64,000 nt of DNA from CALFCE01 sp964411665 (GCA_964411665.1 CAYPMR010000002.1:81964-145963), one strand, 5' to 3'. Shown: positions 1 to 8,951, counted from the first letter of the stretch. The notes: generated from the letters alone by a model not told the origin. Program-made: numbers and translations.

Positions 1-1
1 T

Positions 2-1582
2 GTTGAGGTAGCCGTTGAAGGAAGACGAATACCATTGCTATTGACTGCTAGCACCCTGGCTCGTGATGCACATTTTGATAGTGAAGCAGAGCTAACACTT
101 GCGCTCAGTGATGCGAGGTATTACTCAGGTCAGGTGGAGGGTGATCCGCAGTCCTGGGTGCGTGTGATGATACGCGGACGTGAGATCAAAGGTGTAGTGG
201 AAACTGCTGGAGAGCGCATCAATCTTGAGCCTGCGTCTATGGTGGGCACGCTTGAATATTACAGACCCGATAAGGGCAAGCCGGGGAGTATTGAAGAGCT
301 GCGTTTGCAGGATTACGTTATGCATCCGCCTCCGGATCCTAATGCCCGCCTCGATGAGGCTTTGCAAATTCGCAAAGCGCAACTGGATAAAGAGGCGGAA
401 CCTGCGCTTGGCGCTGCAACCGCTGGAGGTGTGAGTCGACTGGTGCGTATGAGCGTGTTCGTGGACAGCCAGTACAATGCCTACTACGGTGGCGATGGTT
501 TGCTACAAGCCATGTCAGCTCTTAATGTTGCAGATGGTATCTATCGCAAGAACTTTGGACTGGCTATTGAAGTCGGCAGTGCGACGGTATTTACAGATCG
601 ACAGACTGATCCGATGAACCTCGGTGCCGTGACGCTGGAGAAGACGCTGCGTACGTTTCGAGACTTTCACTTGAATACCCGTGACCAGGCTGATGACATT
701 GCGCTGTCATATCTGTTCAGTGGTAACAATAATGTAGACGAAGCAATTGGCCTGGCATGGATTGGTGCTATCTGTAGAAGCGACGGGTTCGATGTAGGTG
801 TGACAACGCCCAGCAGCTATGCAGACTTGCTTGTAACACATGAACTGGGACACTCACTTGGCGCTCAGCACGATAGCGATACATCTTGCAGCAGCAAACG
901 CAATTTGCTGATGTGGCCGCGTATTTCCGGCTCAACAACACAGAGTTTTTCGGATTGCAGCCACAGCAGTGTATCCCAGGGAATTTCCAAATCCTGTTTA
1001 CTGAACACAATAGATGTTTCCCTTGATGTACAGCATTCCAGTGACAGTAGTGTCGTGGCGTCTTTAACAAATAACGATGTGACGGGTGTGGCGCACAGGG
1101 TCAATCTTGTTATAGAAGCAACAGCCGTCGATTTGAATGCGTTGCCGGCAGGCTGTGTAGAGAATTCATCCGCCGAACTTATGTGTTCGGTTGACCGCTT
1201 GTCACCGGGTGAGACTGTTGAATTCAACTTTACGTTCGGCGCTCAGAGTTCACCTGATAGTAGCTTCATAGCCTGGATAGAACCGGGTGACTACTATGAC
1301 GTTGTTGCATTAAACGATCAGGCCACACTCAGACTCAATGTAGATGGTGTTGCCGCGGCGGATGACGTTTTTACTGCTGCATCAATGCCTGAGGACAGTC
1401 GCGATTTGACGATTGCCGGCAATCTTGTGTCAACCGCAAATGACTCTGATGCGACGGCTCCTCTGCCTGGTACAGAAGGTGGTGCTGGTAGCGTCGATTG
1501 GTGGTTGCTTGCAAGTGGCTTGATTTCAGGCTTCTGGGGGCGAGCGGCTTTCGGTGGCGTTGCAGCTAGTACCAATTACTAG
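2..1582 (+). CDS. Secreted reprolysin-like zinc metalloprotease, 5' end outside window
   Basis: The frame is open to the left edge, so the N-terminus (signal peptide and part of a propeptide) is missing. A zincin motif HELGHSLGAQHD is encoded at 839-874; it fits HExxHxxGxxHD, in which three histidines bind zinc and the glutamate is catalytic. Cysteines around it suggest a disulfide-stabilised extracellular protein. A beta-rich region of about 200 residues follows. The C-terminus has a Gly-rich patch, a hydrophobic stretch (VDWWLLASGLISGFW) and one Arg, which resembles a membrane-anchoring or sorting tail. The family (metzincin, adamalysin/reprolysin-like) cleaves extracellular proteins; the substrate is unknown. 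The neighbouring gene converges on it with a 35-base gap. Confidence 0.8.
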   Translation, partial: VEVAVEGRRIPLLLTASTLARDAHFDSEAELTLALSDARYYSGQVEGDPQSWVRVMIRGREIKGVVETAGERINLEPASMVGTLEYYRPDKGKPGSIEELRLQDYVMHPPPDPNARLDEALQIRKAQLDKEAEPALGAATAGGVSRLVRMSVFVDSQYNAYYGGDGLLQAMSALNVADGIYRKNFGLAIEVGSATVFTDRQTDPMNLGAVTLEKTLRTFRDFHLNTRDQADDIALSYLFSGNNNVDEAIGLAWIGAICRSDGFDVGVTTPSSYADLLVTHELGHSLGAQHDSDTSCSSKRNLLMWPRISGSTTQSFSDCSHSSVSQGISKSCLLNTIDVSLDVQHSSDSSVVASLTNNDVTGVAHRVNLVIEATAVDLNALPAGCVENSSAELMCSVDRLSPGETVEFNFTFGAQSSPDSSFIAWIEPGDYYDVVALNDQATLRLNVDGVAAADDVFTAASMPEDSRDLTIAGNLVSTANDSDATAPLPGTEGGAGSVDWWLLASGLISGFWGRAAFGGVAASTNY

Positions 1583-1617
1583 TACATATACTGCACTAGC
1601 ACTAGCACCTGTTAGGT

Positions 1618-2310
1618 CTACTGACAGGCGTACAAAGCGGGTTGTGGTAGCTCGCGTACTCGTTGCCCATCTGCCTGGGGCCCATCTATTAATCTTCTGA
1701 AATCCACCTGTGCCAGATGCCCATAATAGGTATAGCAATCACCGATTTCCGTTTGTCCGAAAAAATTTGGAATGTGGATAGCACTCTCGATATCCGGCCA
1801 GTAATCGGCAGTCAATACATATTTGTTCGGGTGGTCGAGTTCATCGAATTCATACAGTAGCTCGGGTGTGCATAAATCCTTGTCTGTCATTGCAAGGGTA
1901 AGGTTATGCTTGTTAAGACGCTGTTTTCGTCTTTCCCACTTGTCTCTGGCTTCTGTTTCACTGTGGTAGTGCATGAAATGCACTTCAATATCATCAAGGG
2001 TGGCAATCGGGTAATGATGCTTGTACCCATCGCGGATTTTTTCACCTTCTCTATATCGGGATTTCGGGCAGAAATTCAGCGGTAGCGACAGGTAATAATC
2101 CAGATTACGCACAAATTTTAAATAGCACGGTGCGAACAAAAACAGATTTGCGGTTGGTGTGTTGTAGGGCAGGTTCAGGAAGCGATAAGGTAATGTTCCT
2201 GTGCAGTTACTGGCAATTACACTGAAGTCGCGTGATTGGATGCTGCAGATATTTGCAACAACCTTCATCCTGCTAACTTTCTCGTGAATTCGGGCGCTTA
2301 GGCTTAGCAT
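1618..2310 (-). CDS. DUF1919 family protein
   Basis: A 230-residue protein resembling DUF1919 proteins, which are often found in exopolysaccharide or surface-glycan loci and have no established reaction. Recognisable pieces are FSVIASNCTG near residue 30, LFLFAPCYLKFVRNLDYYL in the middle, then YPIATLDDIEVHFMHY and KWERRKQRL. Two residues in DDIEVHF and a CTPELL segment match the family pattern as I remember it. There is no signal peptide or membrane segment, so it is probably cytoplasmic. The start could instead be the Met at residue 15 (MKVVANICS). No other glycan genes lie nearby, so the context gives no pathway. Confidence 0.7.
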   Translation of the reverse strand: MLSLSARIHEKVSRMKVVANICSIQSRDFSVIASNCTGTLPYRFLNLPYNTPTANLFLFAPCYLKFVRNLDYYLSLPLNFCPKSRYREGEKIRDGYKHHYPIATLDDIEVHFMHYHSETEARDKWERRKQRLNKHNLTLAMTDKDLCTPELLYEFDELDHPNKYVLTADYWPDIESAIHIPNFFGQTEIGDCYTYYGHLAQVDFRRLIDGPQADGQRVRELPQPALYACQ

Positions 2311-2450
2311 CGAGTCACCGATTTACAATTCCCTGCGAGGTTGGGGTAACAAGTTCGGTAAACAGGCGAGAAGATGTCTGATTACTTAACAACATCAGTT
2401 CCGCGCACACAATGAGTATAGTTGATAAAAATAGCCTTACAGTCTGTCAA

Positions 2451-3596
2451 CTATTGCAGCTGTTCTCGCTGCACACTGACTTGCGCTGGCCGCTCTCCCA
2501 GTACCACATCAATCAGGAAATCCTGACGATTACGCTGCAAGCCTATCTTGACAGTCTGGTTTGGGCTGGCACCAGCTATATCGGTGAGTAAATTGCCAGC
2601 GCGGTGAACATCGCGATCATCCACTGATACGATCATGTCGCCTACGCGTATGCCTGCCATGTGAGCCGGACCATTCTCGCTGACACCGACGACCACCGCA
2701 CCGCTTGTAGAAGAGCCAAAATATTGTGGATGATCGATCAAATCGTCGACCGCGATTCCTAGCCAGCCACGTATGACTCTTCCATCGTTAAGGAGTTGAG
2801 GCACAATCCAGTTAACCACATCTGCCGGGATGGAAAAGCCGATCCCCTGCGCACCATTTTGTCTGGAGAACACGGCAGTATTAATGCCCAGCAATTTGCC
2901 CGATGGACTGATCAACGCACCGCCTGAATTGCCCGGATTGATGGCAGCATCAATCTGCACGAAGTTCTGTAGAGCACTGACGCCGGCCAGGCGGCGTCTT
3001 ACGGCGCTGACGATTCCCAATGTGACAGTCTGACCAACGCCATAGGGATTTCCGATAGCAAGCACCAAATCGCCTACTTTCATACTGCCCGTCTGGGCCA
3101 GTTCCAGTGTCGGTAGCGCAATATCGGTCTCAACTTTGATCAAAGCGAGATCGGTTTCGAGATCTCGACCTATAACAGCAGCTTTCACCACCTGGCCGCT
3201 GGCAAATGCAATGAATATGCTCTCAGCCTTCTCGATCAGATGATTACTGGTCACAATCAGCCCGGTCGAATCGATAATGACTCCTGAACCCTGGTTGGTC
3301 TGCAGGCTGGAGCGACGTTGATTGCTGGTCTGGGTGGATTCGTTACTGCCCTTGCCTTGTGGGGTTTGTACGGTGTATACGCTGACTACCGACGGTGAGG
3401 CGATCGCTATTCCAGATGCGAACGATAATGACAAATTTTCGGCGGATGGATTGGGCGAGTTGAGAGCAACTGGCGCATCTGCCCCCCTTGGAAATACCTG
3501 CGATATTCTGTTTTGAAACTGACCGCGGTTGCTCACGACGACCGCAAATAGTACGCCGGCGAGGCAACACAGAGCGAAATAAAGGGCTCGATTCAT
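2451..3596 (-). CDS. degS: DegS/HtrA-type serine protease, membrane anchored
   Basis: A 381-residue S1C-family protease. One hydrophobic segment at residues 4-22 is an uncleaved anchor placing the rest in the periplasm. A Ser/Thr/Gln-rich linker leads to the trypsin-like domain, with His119 (TSNHLI), Asp149 (ETDLALIKVE) and Ser224 (GNSGGAL) as the triad. A single PDZ domain covers about residues 280-370. One PDZ plus an anchor fits DegS/AlgW, which senses misfolded porins and starts cleavage of the anti-sigma-E factor, better than DegP with its two PDZ domains. The spacer between the anchor and the protease domain looks long. It is transcribed away from petA, and the 620-base gap must hold both promoters. 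Confidence 0.85.
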   Translation of the reverse strand: MNRALYFALCCLAGVLFAVVVSNRGQFQNRISQVFPRGADAPVALNSPNPSAENLSLSFASGIAIASPSVVSVYTVQTPQGKGSNESTQTSNQRRSSLQTNQGSGVIIDSTGLIVTSNHLIEKAESIFIAFASGQVVKAAVIGRDLETDLALIKVETDIALPTLELAQTGSMKVGDLVLAIGNPYGVGQTVTLGIVSAVRRRLAGVSALQNFVQIDAAINPGNSGGALISPSGKLLGINTAVFSRQNGAQGIGFSIPADVVNWIVPQLLNDGRVIRGWLGIAVDDLIDHPQYFGSSTSGAVVVGVSENGPAHMAGIRVGDMIVSVDDRDVHRAGNLLTDIAGASPNQTVKIGLQRNRQDFLIDVVLGERPAQVSVQREQLQ

Positions 3597-4216
3597 TGTT
3601 GTCAGGCTGCTTTGTCTGTTCTTATGCGTATTGGAGCGTTGTCACTGACCGTTAGTCCCGGATACGAAAACAAAGCCGTTTCGGGCAGAGCCAGTGATGC
3701 CGATACTGATTGAAGTAGCTACTGTTTGCACTATAACAATTGGAGCCCCAAGTTGACGACCGTGAGTGTGGTTATTCTATGCACTGCGGCGAATTGTGAT
3801 AGCTCTGGTGCAGGCGAGTTGCGCAAGCGGATATTTCCTCGCCTTAAAACCCTGTGTCCTTGACGGTTTGACATCGCATAATACCGGCGTCTGTGTGATA
3901 GAATTTCGCGGCTTGAGATGAGCGATTAATCTGGGCTCCGGACTGGCAGGGCTAGTCCTGTATTGAGTCTGCAATGGCAGGTAGATAACCCGGGACAGCT
4001 AAAAAGCGTTGTCCGGGTAAACAGTTTTTTACTGGACGGTGGATGACAAGAAACATAAACCGGACAGATTACGAAAAAAGAGGTCGCGCCGCTAACAATA
4101 ACGGCGTCGCCCAGCAAGCTTTTCGCCGTGTTCCCGGCCAAAAAAGGGATCCAGGGCATCAGCAATGCAATGGGCAATGGGCAACGGCAAAATTTTGATT
4201 ACATCTGGAGTTCAAC
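3597..4216. other. 620-base intergenic region between degS and petA
   Basis: This non-coding region separates the divergent degS and petA genes; short frames in it have no recognisable protein character. An extended -10-like element (TGATAGAAT) lies at 3896-3904 and could start the pet mRNA, but no good -35 element is spaced to it. A hairpin at 3989-4017 pairs CCCGGGACA with TGTCCGGG (one bulged base) and is followed seven bases later by six T residues. This looks like an intrinsic terminator or attenuator in the petA leader. The petA Shine-Dalgarno sequence GGAG is at 4207-4210. Confidence 0.45.
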
Positions 4217-4972
4217 ATGGCTTCCAAGCGAGGCAGTAAATCCGGTTCTCCGCCGGGCAAGAAAAACAGGTCTGAAAAAGCATCAGAACCCATGCCAAGT
4301 GATGTCACCATAGACGCCACTCAGGATGTCTCTGCGGTGCAACGTGAGGCCAGGCAAAATGATTCTGCTATCAATTCTGACCAGGTCGATCCGCGCAGGC
4401 GGCGTATGCTTGTGACAGGTGCCAGTGTGGTCGGTGGGCTCGGTGCTGTTGCATTGGCAGCCCCTATGGTTGCATCGATGTCACCCAGTGAGCGTGCCAA
4501 AGCCGCGGGAGCGCCAGTCGAAGCAGATATCAGCAAACTTGAGCCGGGGCGACGGCTGACAGTGGAATGGCGTGGCAAGCCAGTATGGATTGTTAATCGC
4601 ACACCAGAAGCACTGGAAGGGCTGGAGAAAGTCTCCGGTCAGTTGTCAGATCCGGATAGTGAAGCGTCTCAACAGCCGGACTACGCTCAGAACACCACGC
4701 GCTCAATAAAGCCGGAACTTCTGGTCATGGTCGGCATATGCACTCACCTCGGTTGTTCACCCACTTATAGACCGGAGGTAGCTGCGGCAGATTTAGGTGC
4801 TGACTGGTTAGGCGGTTTCTTTTGCCCTTGTCACGGTTCAAAATTTGATTTTGCCGGACGCGTTTACGCAGGTGTGCCTGCACCAACGAATATGGAAATA
4901 CCACCGCATCAATACATTAGCGATACGTTGATCAAGATTGGTGTTGATCAGGAAGAAGGGGTGGCAGCGTGA
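4217..4972 (+). CDS. petA: Cytochrome bc1 Rieske iron-sulfur subunit
   Basis: The 2Fe-2S subunit of the quinol:cytochrome c oxidoreductase, which passes an electron from quinol to cytochrome c1 on the periplasmic side. Both cluster-binding boxes are intact: CTHLGC and CPCHGS, each supplying a Cys and a His ligand. A twin-arginine-like segment (RRRR then a hydrophobic run LVTGASVVGGLGAVALAAP) starts at about residue 60, consistent with Tat export and a single membrane anchor. The roughly 57 residues before it are polar and low-complexity, longer than usual for the family. GGAG six bases upstream of the ATG supports this start. The gene overlaps petB by four bases. Confidence 0.96.
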   Translation: MASKRGSKSGSPPGKKNRSEKASEPMPSDVTIDATQDVSAVQREARQNDSAINSDQVDPRRRRMLVTGASVVGGLGAVALAAPMVASMSPSERAKAAGAPVEADISKLEPGRRLTVEWRGKPVWIVNRTPEALEGLEKVSGQLSDPDSEASQQPDYAQNTTRSIKPELLVMVGICTHLGCSPTYRPEVAAADLGADWLGGFFCPCHGSKFDFAGRVYAGVPAPTNMEIPPHQYISDTLIKIGVDQEEGVAA

Positions 4973-6192
4973 GCAAACTTAACAACGCAGTCGCGTGGAT
5001 CGATGAAAGATTCCCGCTGACCAAGCTTCTGGAAGAGCACGTCACCAAGTATTACGCACCGAAAAATTTCAACTTCTGGTATTACTTTGGTGCTTTGTCA
5101 CTGTTGGTCCTGATCATTCAGGTAGTGACCGGTATATTCCTGACGATGAACTATAAGCCAGATGGTGAGCTTGCCTTCGCCTCTGTTGAGTACATCATGC
5201 GGGATGTGAACTTCGGTTGGCTGATCCGCTACATGCATTCGACGGGTGCATCGTTGTTTTTTGTGGTTGTTTATCTGCACATGTTTCGCGCACTGATGTA
5301 TGGCTCGTATCAAAAGCCGCGCGAATTGCTCTGGATCTTCGGCATGCTGATCTATGTATGCCTGATGGCCGAGGCTTTTATGGGCTACCTGCTTCCCTGG
5401 GGACAAATGTCCTACTGGGGTGCTCAGGTTATTATTTCACTTTTCGGCGCCATTCCATTCGGTATTGGCGATGCGCTAACACTGTGGTTGCGTGGTGATT
5501 ACGTTGTATCTGACGCGACCTTGAACCGCTTCTTTGCGTTGCATGTTATCGCTGTTCCATTAGTGTTAATCGGTCTGGTGGTGGCGCATATCATGGCCTT
5601 GCACGAGGTTGGTTCAAACAATCCCGACGGCGTTGATATCAAGAAACTGAAAAACGCTGACGGTATCCCGAAAGACGGCATTCCTTTCCACCCGTATTAC
5701 ACCGTTAAGGATTTTATGGGTGCGATTGTCTTTTTGATTGTGTTCTTTACTATCGTATTTTTCATGCCTGAAATGGGTGGATACTTCCTTGAACATGCCA
5801 ACTTCGTTCCGGCAGATCCGCTAAAGACTCCCGAACATATAGCTCCGGTCTGGTATTTCACGCCCTTCTACGCAATATTGCGTGCGGTGCCGAGCAAACT
5901 AGGAGGTGTCATGGCGATGGGTGCTGCAATTGTTGTGTTGTTCTTCCTGCCATGGATTGACCGAGGTAAAGTGCGCTCCATTCGCTATCGCTCGCTGGCT
6001 TTTAAGGTGTTGTTGTTCTCGTTTGTGGCGGCGTTCGTGATTCTCGGTTATTACGGCCTGCAGGTGCCCACCTTCTGGGGCACATTTATCTCGCGTGTTT
6101 GTTCACTTATTTACTTCGGATTTTTTGTTGGATTATTCATCATTAGTAAAAATGAAAAAACCAAACCGGTGCCGGAGAGGGTGACATCATGA
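4969..6192 (+). CDS. petB: Cytochrome b of the bc1 complex
   Basis: A 407-residue multi-spanning membrane protein carrying the two b haems and both quinone sites. The N-terminal part (NFWYYFGALSLLVLIIQVVTGIFL) and the segment LPWGQMSYWGAQV are classic cytochrome b. The Qo-site PEW motif appears as PVWYFTPFYAILRA. The usual paired histidines are present in the second and fourth helices (for example MHSTGASLFFVVVYLHMFRA). The length matches the single-chain b of proteobacterial bc1 complexes. The GTG start overlaps the petA stop and the petC ATG overlaps its own stop, so the three subunits are probably translationally coupled. Confidence 0.97.
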   Translation: MSKLNNAVAWIDERFPLTKLLEEHVTKYYAPKNFNFWYYFGALSLLVLIIQVVTGIFLTMNYKPDGELAFASVEYIMRDVNFGWLIRYMHSTGASLFFVVVYLHMFRALMYGSYQKPRELLWIFGMLIYVCLMAEAFMGYLLPWGQMSYWGAQVIISLFGAIPFGIGDALTLWLRGDYVVSDATLNRFFALHVIAVPLVLIGLVVAHIMALHEVGSNNPDGVDIKKLKNADGIPKDGIPFHPYYTVKDFMGAIVFLIVFFTIVFFMPEMGGYFLEHANFVPADPLKTPEHIAPVWYFTPFYAILRAVPSKLGGVMAMGAAIVVLFFLPWIDRGKVRSIRYRSLAFKVLLFSFVAAFVILGYYGLQVPTFWGTFISRVCSLIYFGFFVGLFIISKNEKTKPVPERVTS

Positions 6193-6974
6193 CCAGACCC
6201 CTAGACATGAAGTACATGATCAAAAGCCTGGTCGTGGCTGTAGCGATGATGCTCACATTTGCTTCAGCTGATGCTCTGGCTGCCAGCAGTGGCGTTAAGC
6301 TTGAGTCGCCACGCATTGATGCTGGCAGTAAGAAGTCGTTGCAGCGTGGGGCAAAGTTGTTCGTCAATTACTGCATGGCATGCCACTCCGCAAATTATCA
6401 ACGTTATAACAGGATGGCACGCGATATTGGCCTCTCGGAAGAGGATGTTGCAGAGCACCTGATATTCACAACAGATTCGTCAGGTGAGCCGACCAAGGCA
6501 GGTTCCTTGATGGAAAATAACATGGGTCCTGAATACGGCCGCAAGGCCTTTGGTGTCGTACCGCCGAATCTCGCTTTAACGGCGCGTTCTCGCGGTGTTG
6601 ACTGGATCTACACCTACCTCAAAAGTTTTTATATAGATCCCTCACGCGGTGCTATCGGCGTTAATAATACTGTTTATCCCGGTGCTGCCATGCCGCACGT
6701 ATTATGGGAGCTGCAGGGATGGCAGGAAAAGGTGATGGTAGATGACGGCCATGGTAAGCAGGTTGCCAAGCTTGAATTGGTATCACCCGGTTCACAATCG
6801 CCAGCCGAATATGATGAGACGATTAACGATATAACCAATTTTCTAGCTTACATGTCCGACCCGATAAAGCAGACAAGGCATCGTATTGGAACATTCGTCT
6901 TGCTATTCCTGTTTGTTTTGCTCGGCATCGCGTATTTGCTCAAGAAAGAGTATTGGCGTGATGTTGTTCATTAG
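6189..6974 (+). CDS. petC: Cytochrome c1 of the bc1 complex
   Basis: A 261-residue c-type cytochrome that accepts electrons from the Rieske centre and passes them to soluble cytochrome c. There is an N-terminal signal segment (residues 8-31), a CMACH haem attachment site at residues 62-66, and a C-terminal membrane anchor (FVLLFLFVLLGIAYLL) that holds the haem domain in the periplasm. The sixth haem ligand is probably a downstream Met in the GAAMPHVLWELQG region. It is the last gene of the petABC operon. An inverted repeat starts 15 bases after the stop. Confidence 0.96.
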   Translation: MTRPLDMKYMIKSLVVAVAMMLTFASADALAASSGVKLESPRIDAGSKKSLQRGAKLFVNYCMACHSANYQRYNRMARDIGLSEEDVAEHLIFTTDSSGEPTKAGSLMENNMGPEYGRKAFGVVPPNLALTARSRGVDWIYTYLKSFYIDPSRGAIGVNNTVYPGAAMPHVLWELQGWQEKVMVDDGHGKQVAKLELVSPGSQSPAEYDETINDITNFLAYMSDPIKQTRHRIGTFVLLFLFVLLGIAYLLKKEYWRDVVH

Positions 6975-6988
6975 ATAATTGAAGCTGT

Positions 6989-7030
6989 CGTCATCCTCAG
7001 GGCGTCGAATGCGCTTGCGCGAGGATGACG
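6989..7030. repeat. REP-like inverted repeat downstream of petC
   Basis: CGTCATCCTC at 6989-6998 is exactly complementary to GAGGATGACG at 7021-7030. The 22-base loop contains a second weak GCGC pairing. No T-run follows, so it is not a typical intrinsic terminator. The GTCATCC/GGATGAC ends are typical of palindromic extragenic repeats. It may stabilise the 3' end of the pet mRNA. Confidence 0.6.
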
Positions 7031-7212
7031 ATAGTGATTGCAGGGACGATGAGAATGATTATTTGCGCTTGGTATTAGAGAAAAATGCCAGAAACCCCAT
7101 GGACTCTTTTCAGGCAATTGATCCCTCATTGTTTTGTGTAGCACGAGTTGTAAAGTTATTTTGGCAACGCAAAATTATTTAATTATTTCAGCGCAAGGTG
7201 ATTGAATCCGTG

Positions 7213-7806
7213 ATGCTTCTTTATAGTGATTCCTACAATATCTACAATCACATTGTTCGACTGGTCGTCGCAGAGAAAGATATTGAAATGGAAGTGGTTT
7301 TTGTCGATGCAGACAATAAACCCGAAGATTTGATTCATTTGAATCCATACAATAGTCTGCCAACACTGGTTGACCGCGAATTGGTACTGTACGGATCGAA
7401 AGTCATTACTGATTACCTTGATGAACGGTATCCACACCCGCCCTTTTTGCCCATCGACCCTGTATCAAGAGCTAAAACGCGGCTGACACTGTACCGTATC
7501 GAACAGGACTGGTACTCGTTGATTGATGATATTGAGTCAAAGGATGATGCTCGTGTGCAGCCTGCGCTGCGCACTCTGCAGGACTCGATCACGGCATCAG
7601 CGGATCTGTTTGCAGTCAAACCGTTCTTTCTCAGCGATGATTACTCGATACTCGATGCAACCCTCGCACCCTTGCTAATGCGCTTCAAACATTACGGTGT
7701 ACGTTTGCCTGAGTCTGCAAGTGCAGTATCTGCCTATGCCAACAAAATATTCTCGCGCAGCGCTTTCCAGGCCAGTTTGAGTGACACTGAAAGAGATATG
7801 ATTTGA
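7213..7806 (+). CDS. sspA: Stringent starvation protein A (GST-fold)
   Basis: A GST-like protein of about 197 residues. The N-terminal thioredoxin-fold segment (MLLYSDSYNIYNHIVRLVVAEK) lacks the catalytic residue of true transferases, as in SspA. It is followed by NPYNSLPTLVDRELVLYGS and YLDERYPHPPFLP, both hallmarks of SspA. SspA binds RNA polymerase and affects transcription in stress and stationary phase. I chose the ATG at 7213 because homologues start at this point; GTG codons at 7198 and 7210 are in frame and cannot be excluded. Its position after petABC and before sspB is the order seen in Pseudomonas. Confidence 0.92.
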   Translation: MLLYSDSYNIYNHIVRLVVAEKDIEMEVVFVDADNKPEDLIHLNPYNSLPTLVDRELVLYGSKVITDYLDERYPHPPFLPIDPVSRAKTRLTLYRIEQDWYSLIDDIESKDDARVQPALRTLQDSITASADLFAVKPFFLSDDYSILDATLAPLLMRFKHYGVRLPESASAVSAYANKIFSRSAFQASLSDTERDMI

Positions 7807-8087
7807 GCGTATATAGCCTGTCTGTAGTAATATAGCGTATCGAAAGCGCGTTATTGAGTGATCCGGTGGCCAAAATAATGCAGTGTTCAGGTCGGTAGAG
7901 CTGGTTATCTGCCGCTCTGGCATCTGATTTTCTGTTTCTTTTTGCAGCTCCAGGTTGTGAATAATAGAGGCGCAAAAGAGGAAATAGACAGGGATCGAAG
8001 ATTGCATGATGCCATTAGAGCACCATGCACTTAAATCAGCCGTTATTCTAACTACTCGAAACGTTATCTGAAGGTCGCACCACGGCA

Positions 8088-8504
8088 ATGAACTCAAGCA
8101 GACCCTATCTAATCCGTGCGCTCTATGAGTGGATAGAAGACAATGGTCTCACACCCTACATGCTCGTCGATGCCACTGGAAACAATGTTGATGTCCCGGG
8201 CAAATTTATTGATAACGGGCGAATCATCCTGAACATCAGCTACGATGCCACGCACAATTTGGTACTGGGCGATGATGCGATATCCTTCAATGCTCGCTTC
8301 AGTGGGACAGCCACTGATGTGAACGTACCGATAAGTAGTGTGCTGGCAATTTATGCTCGGGAGAACGGTCAGGGAATGATGTTTGGTGAGCATGACGACA
8401 CACCAACTGACCCTGATTCAGGCGGACCCACGTCGACGAAATCCACTCCCGACTCTGATAGTCCATCGCCACTGAAACGTCCGAAGCTGACGATCGTAAA
8501 ATAG
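8088..8504 (+). CDS. sspB: ClpXP specificity-enhancing factor SspB
   Basis: A 138-residue adaptor that binds ssrA-tagged proteins and delivers them to ClpXP. The N-terminal substrate-binding domain is recognisable (RPYLIRALYEWIEDNGLTPYMLVD, then NISYDATHNLVLGDDAISFNARFSG and VPISSVLAIYARENGQGMMF). A flexible acidic and Ser/Pro-rich linker ends in a short basic-hydrophobic tail (LKRPKLTIVK). That tail is the ClpX-binding peptide of the family. It lies 281 bases after sspA, a wider gap than the tight sspAB operons of other gammaproteobacteria. I see no gene or clear terminator in that gap. Confidence 0.94.
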   Translation: MNSSRPYLIRALYEWIEDNGLTPYMLVDATGNNVDVPGKFIDNGRIILNISYDATHNLVLGDDAISFNARFSGTATDVNVPISSVLAIYARENGQGMMFGEHDDTPTDPDSGGPTSTKSTPDSDSPSPLKRPKLTIVK

Positions 8505-8579
8505 GCCCCCGGAGTCATAGGCCTCACGGAGTTGGTTGGCTCCAGTTCCCTGGTCAGTGCTTGTGTCCGTTGTTTGGAA

Positions 8580-8951
8580 TCAGGCATCCTCTGATATTGC
8601 ATTGGCTATCCACAATATTTCCGGTGATACCAGATTGCCACTGATATCGACTACATCCAATCTTGCCTGGTAGTTGCCTAGTCGATTTAACTGCATGTAA
8701 AGAGCCGCAGTTCTTAGTAAGCGAGTGCGTTTTTTCGCAGTGATGCTAGTGGCACCGGTGCCGTAATTTCGGCTATTTCGCTTGTGGCGATATCGTACTT
8801 CGACAAACACCAGTTGTTGCTTATCCCGCATAACAAGATCGATTTCACCGGTTTTTGCGTGGAAATTTTTTTGAATCAGAAGAAGTCCCTGACGTTGCAG
8901 GTATTGGCAGGCTAGCGTCTCTGCCAGCGCGCCTGTGCGTTGAGATTGCAT
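8580..8951 (-). CDS. yraN: YraN family (UPF0102) endonuclease-like protein
   Basis: A 123-residue protein with the restriction-endonuclease-like fold expected of the UPF0102/YraN family. Key features are GALAETLACQYLQRQGLLLIQ, the core KTGEIDLVMRD with Glu and Asp in the usual positions, and LVFVEVRYR. The physiological role is not established. It lies 129 bases downstream of lpoA on the same strand, the order lpoA-yraN found in many gammaproteobacteria. The diaA and dolP genes that follow in E. coli are absent here; sspB converges instead. Confidence 0.9.
   Translation of the reverse strand: MQSQRTGALAETLACQYLQRQGLLLIQKNFHAKTGEIDLVMRDKQQLVFVEVRYRHKRNSRNYGTGATSITAKKRTRLLRTAALYMQLNRLGNYQARLDVVDISGNLVSPEILWIANAISEDA

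Noticed and set aside
2418..2454. Inverted repeat ATAGTTGA/TCAACTAT at the degS stop
   Set aside because: Long loop, no U-tract in the degS direction; may be chance.
6979..7182. 67-codon open frame after petC
   Set aside because: It reads through the inverted repeat at 6989-7030 and has no family resemblance.
7675..8097. 140-codon minus-strand frame over the end of sspA and the sspA-sspB gap
   Set aside because: Overlaps sspA antisense and shows no protein-like features; explained by codon bias of the other strand.
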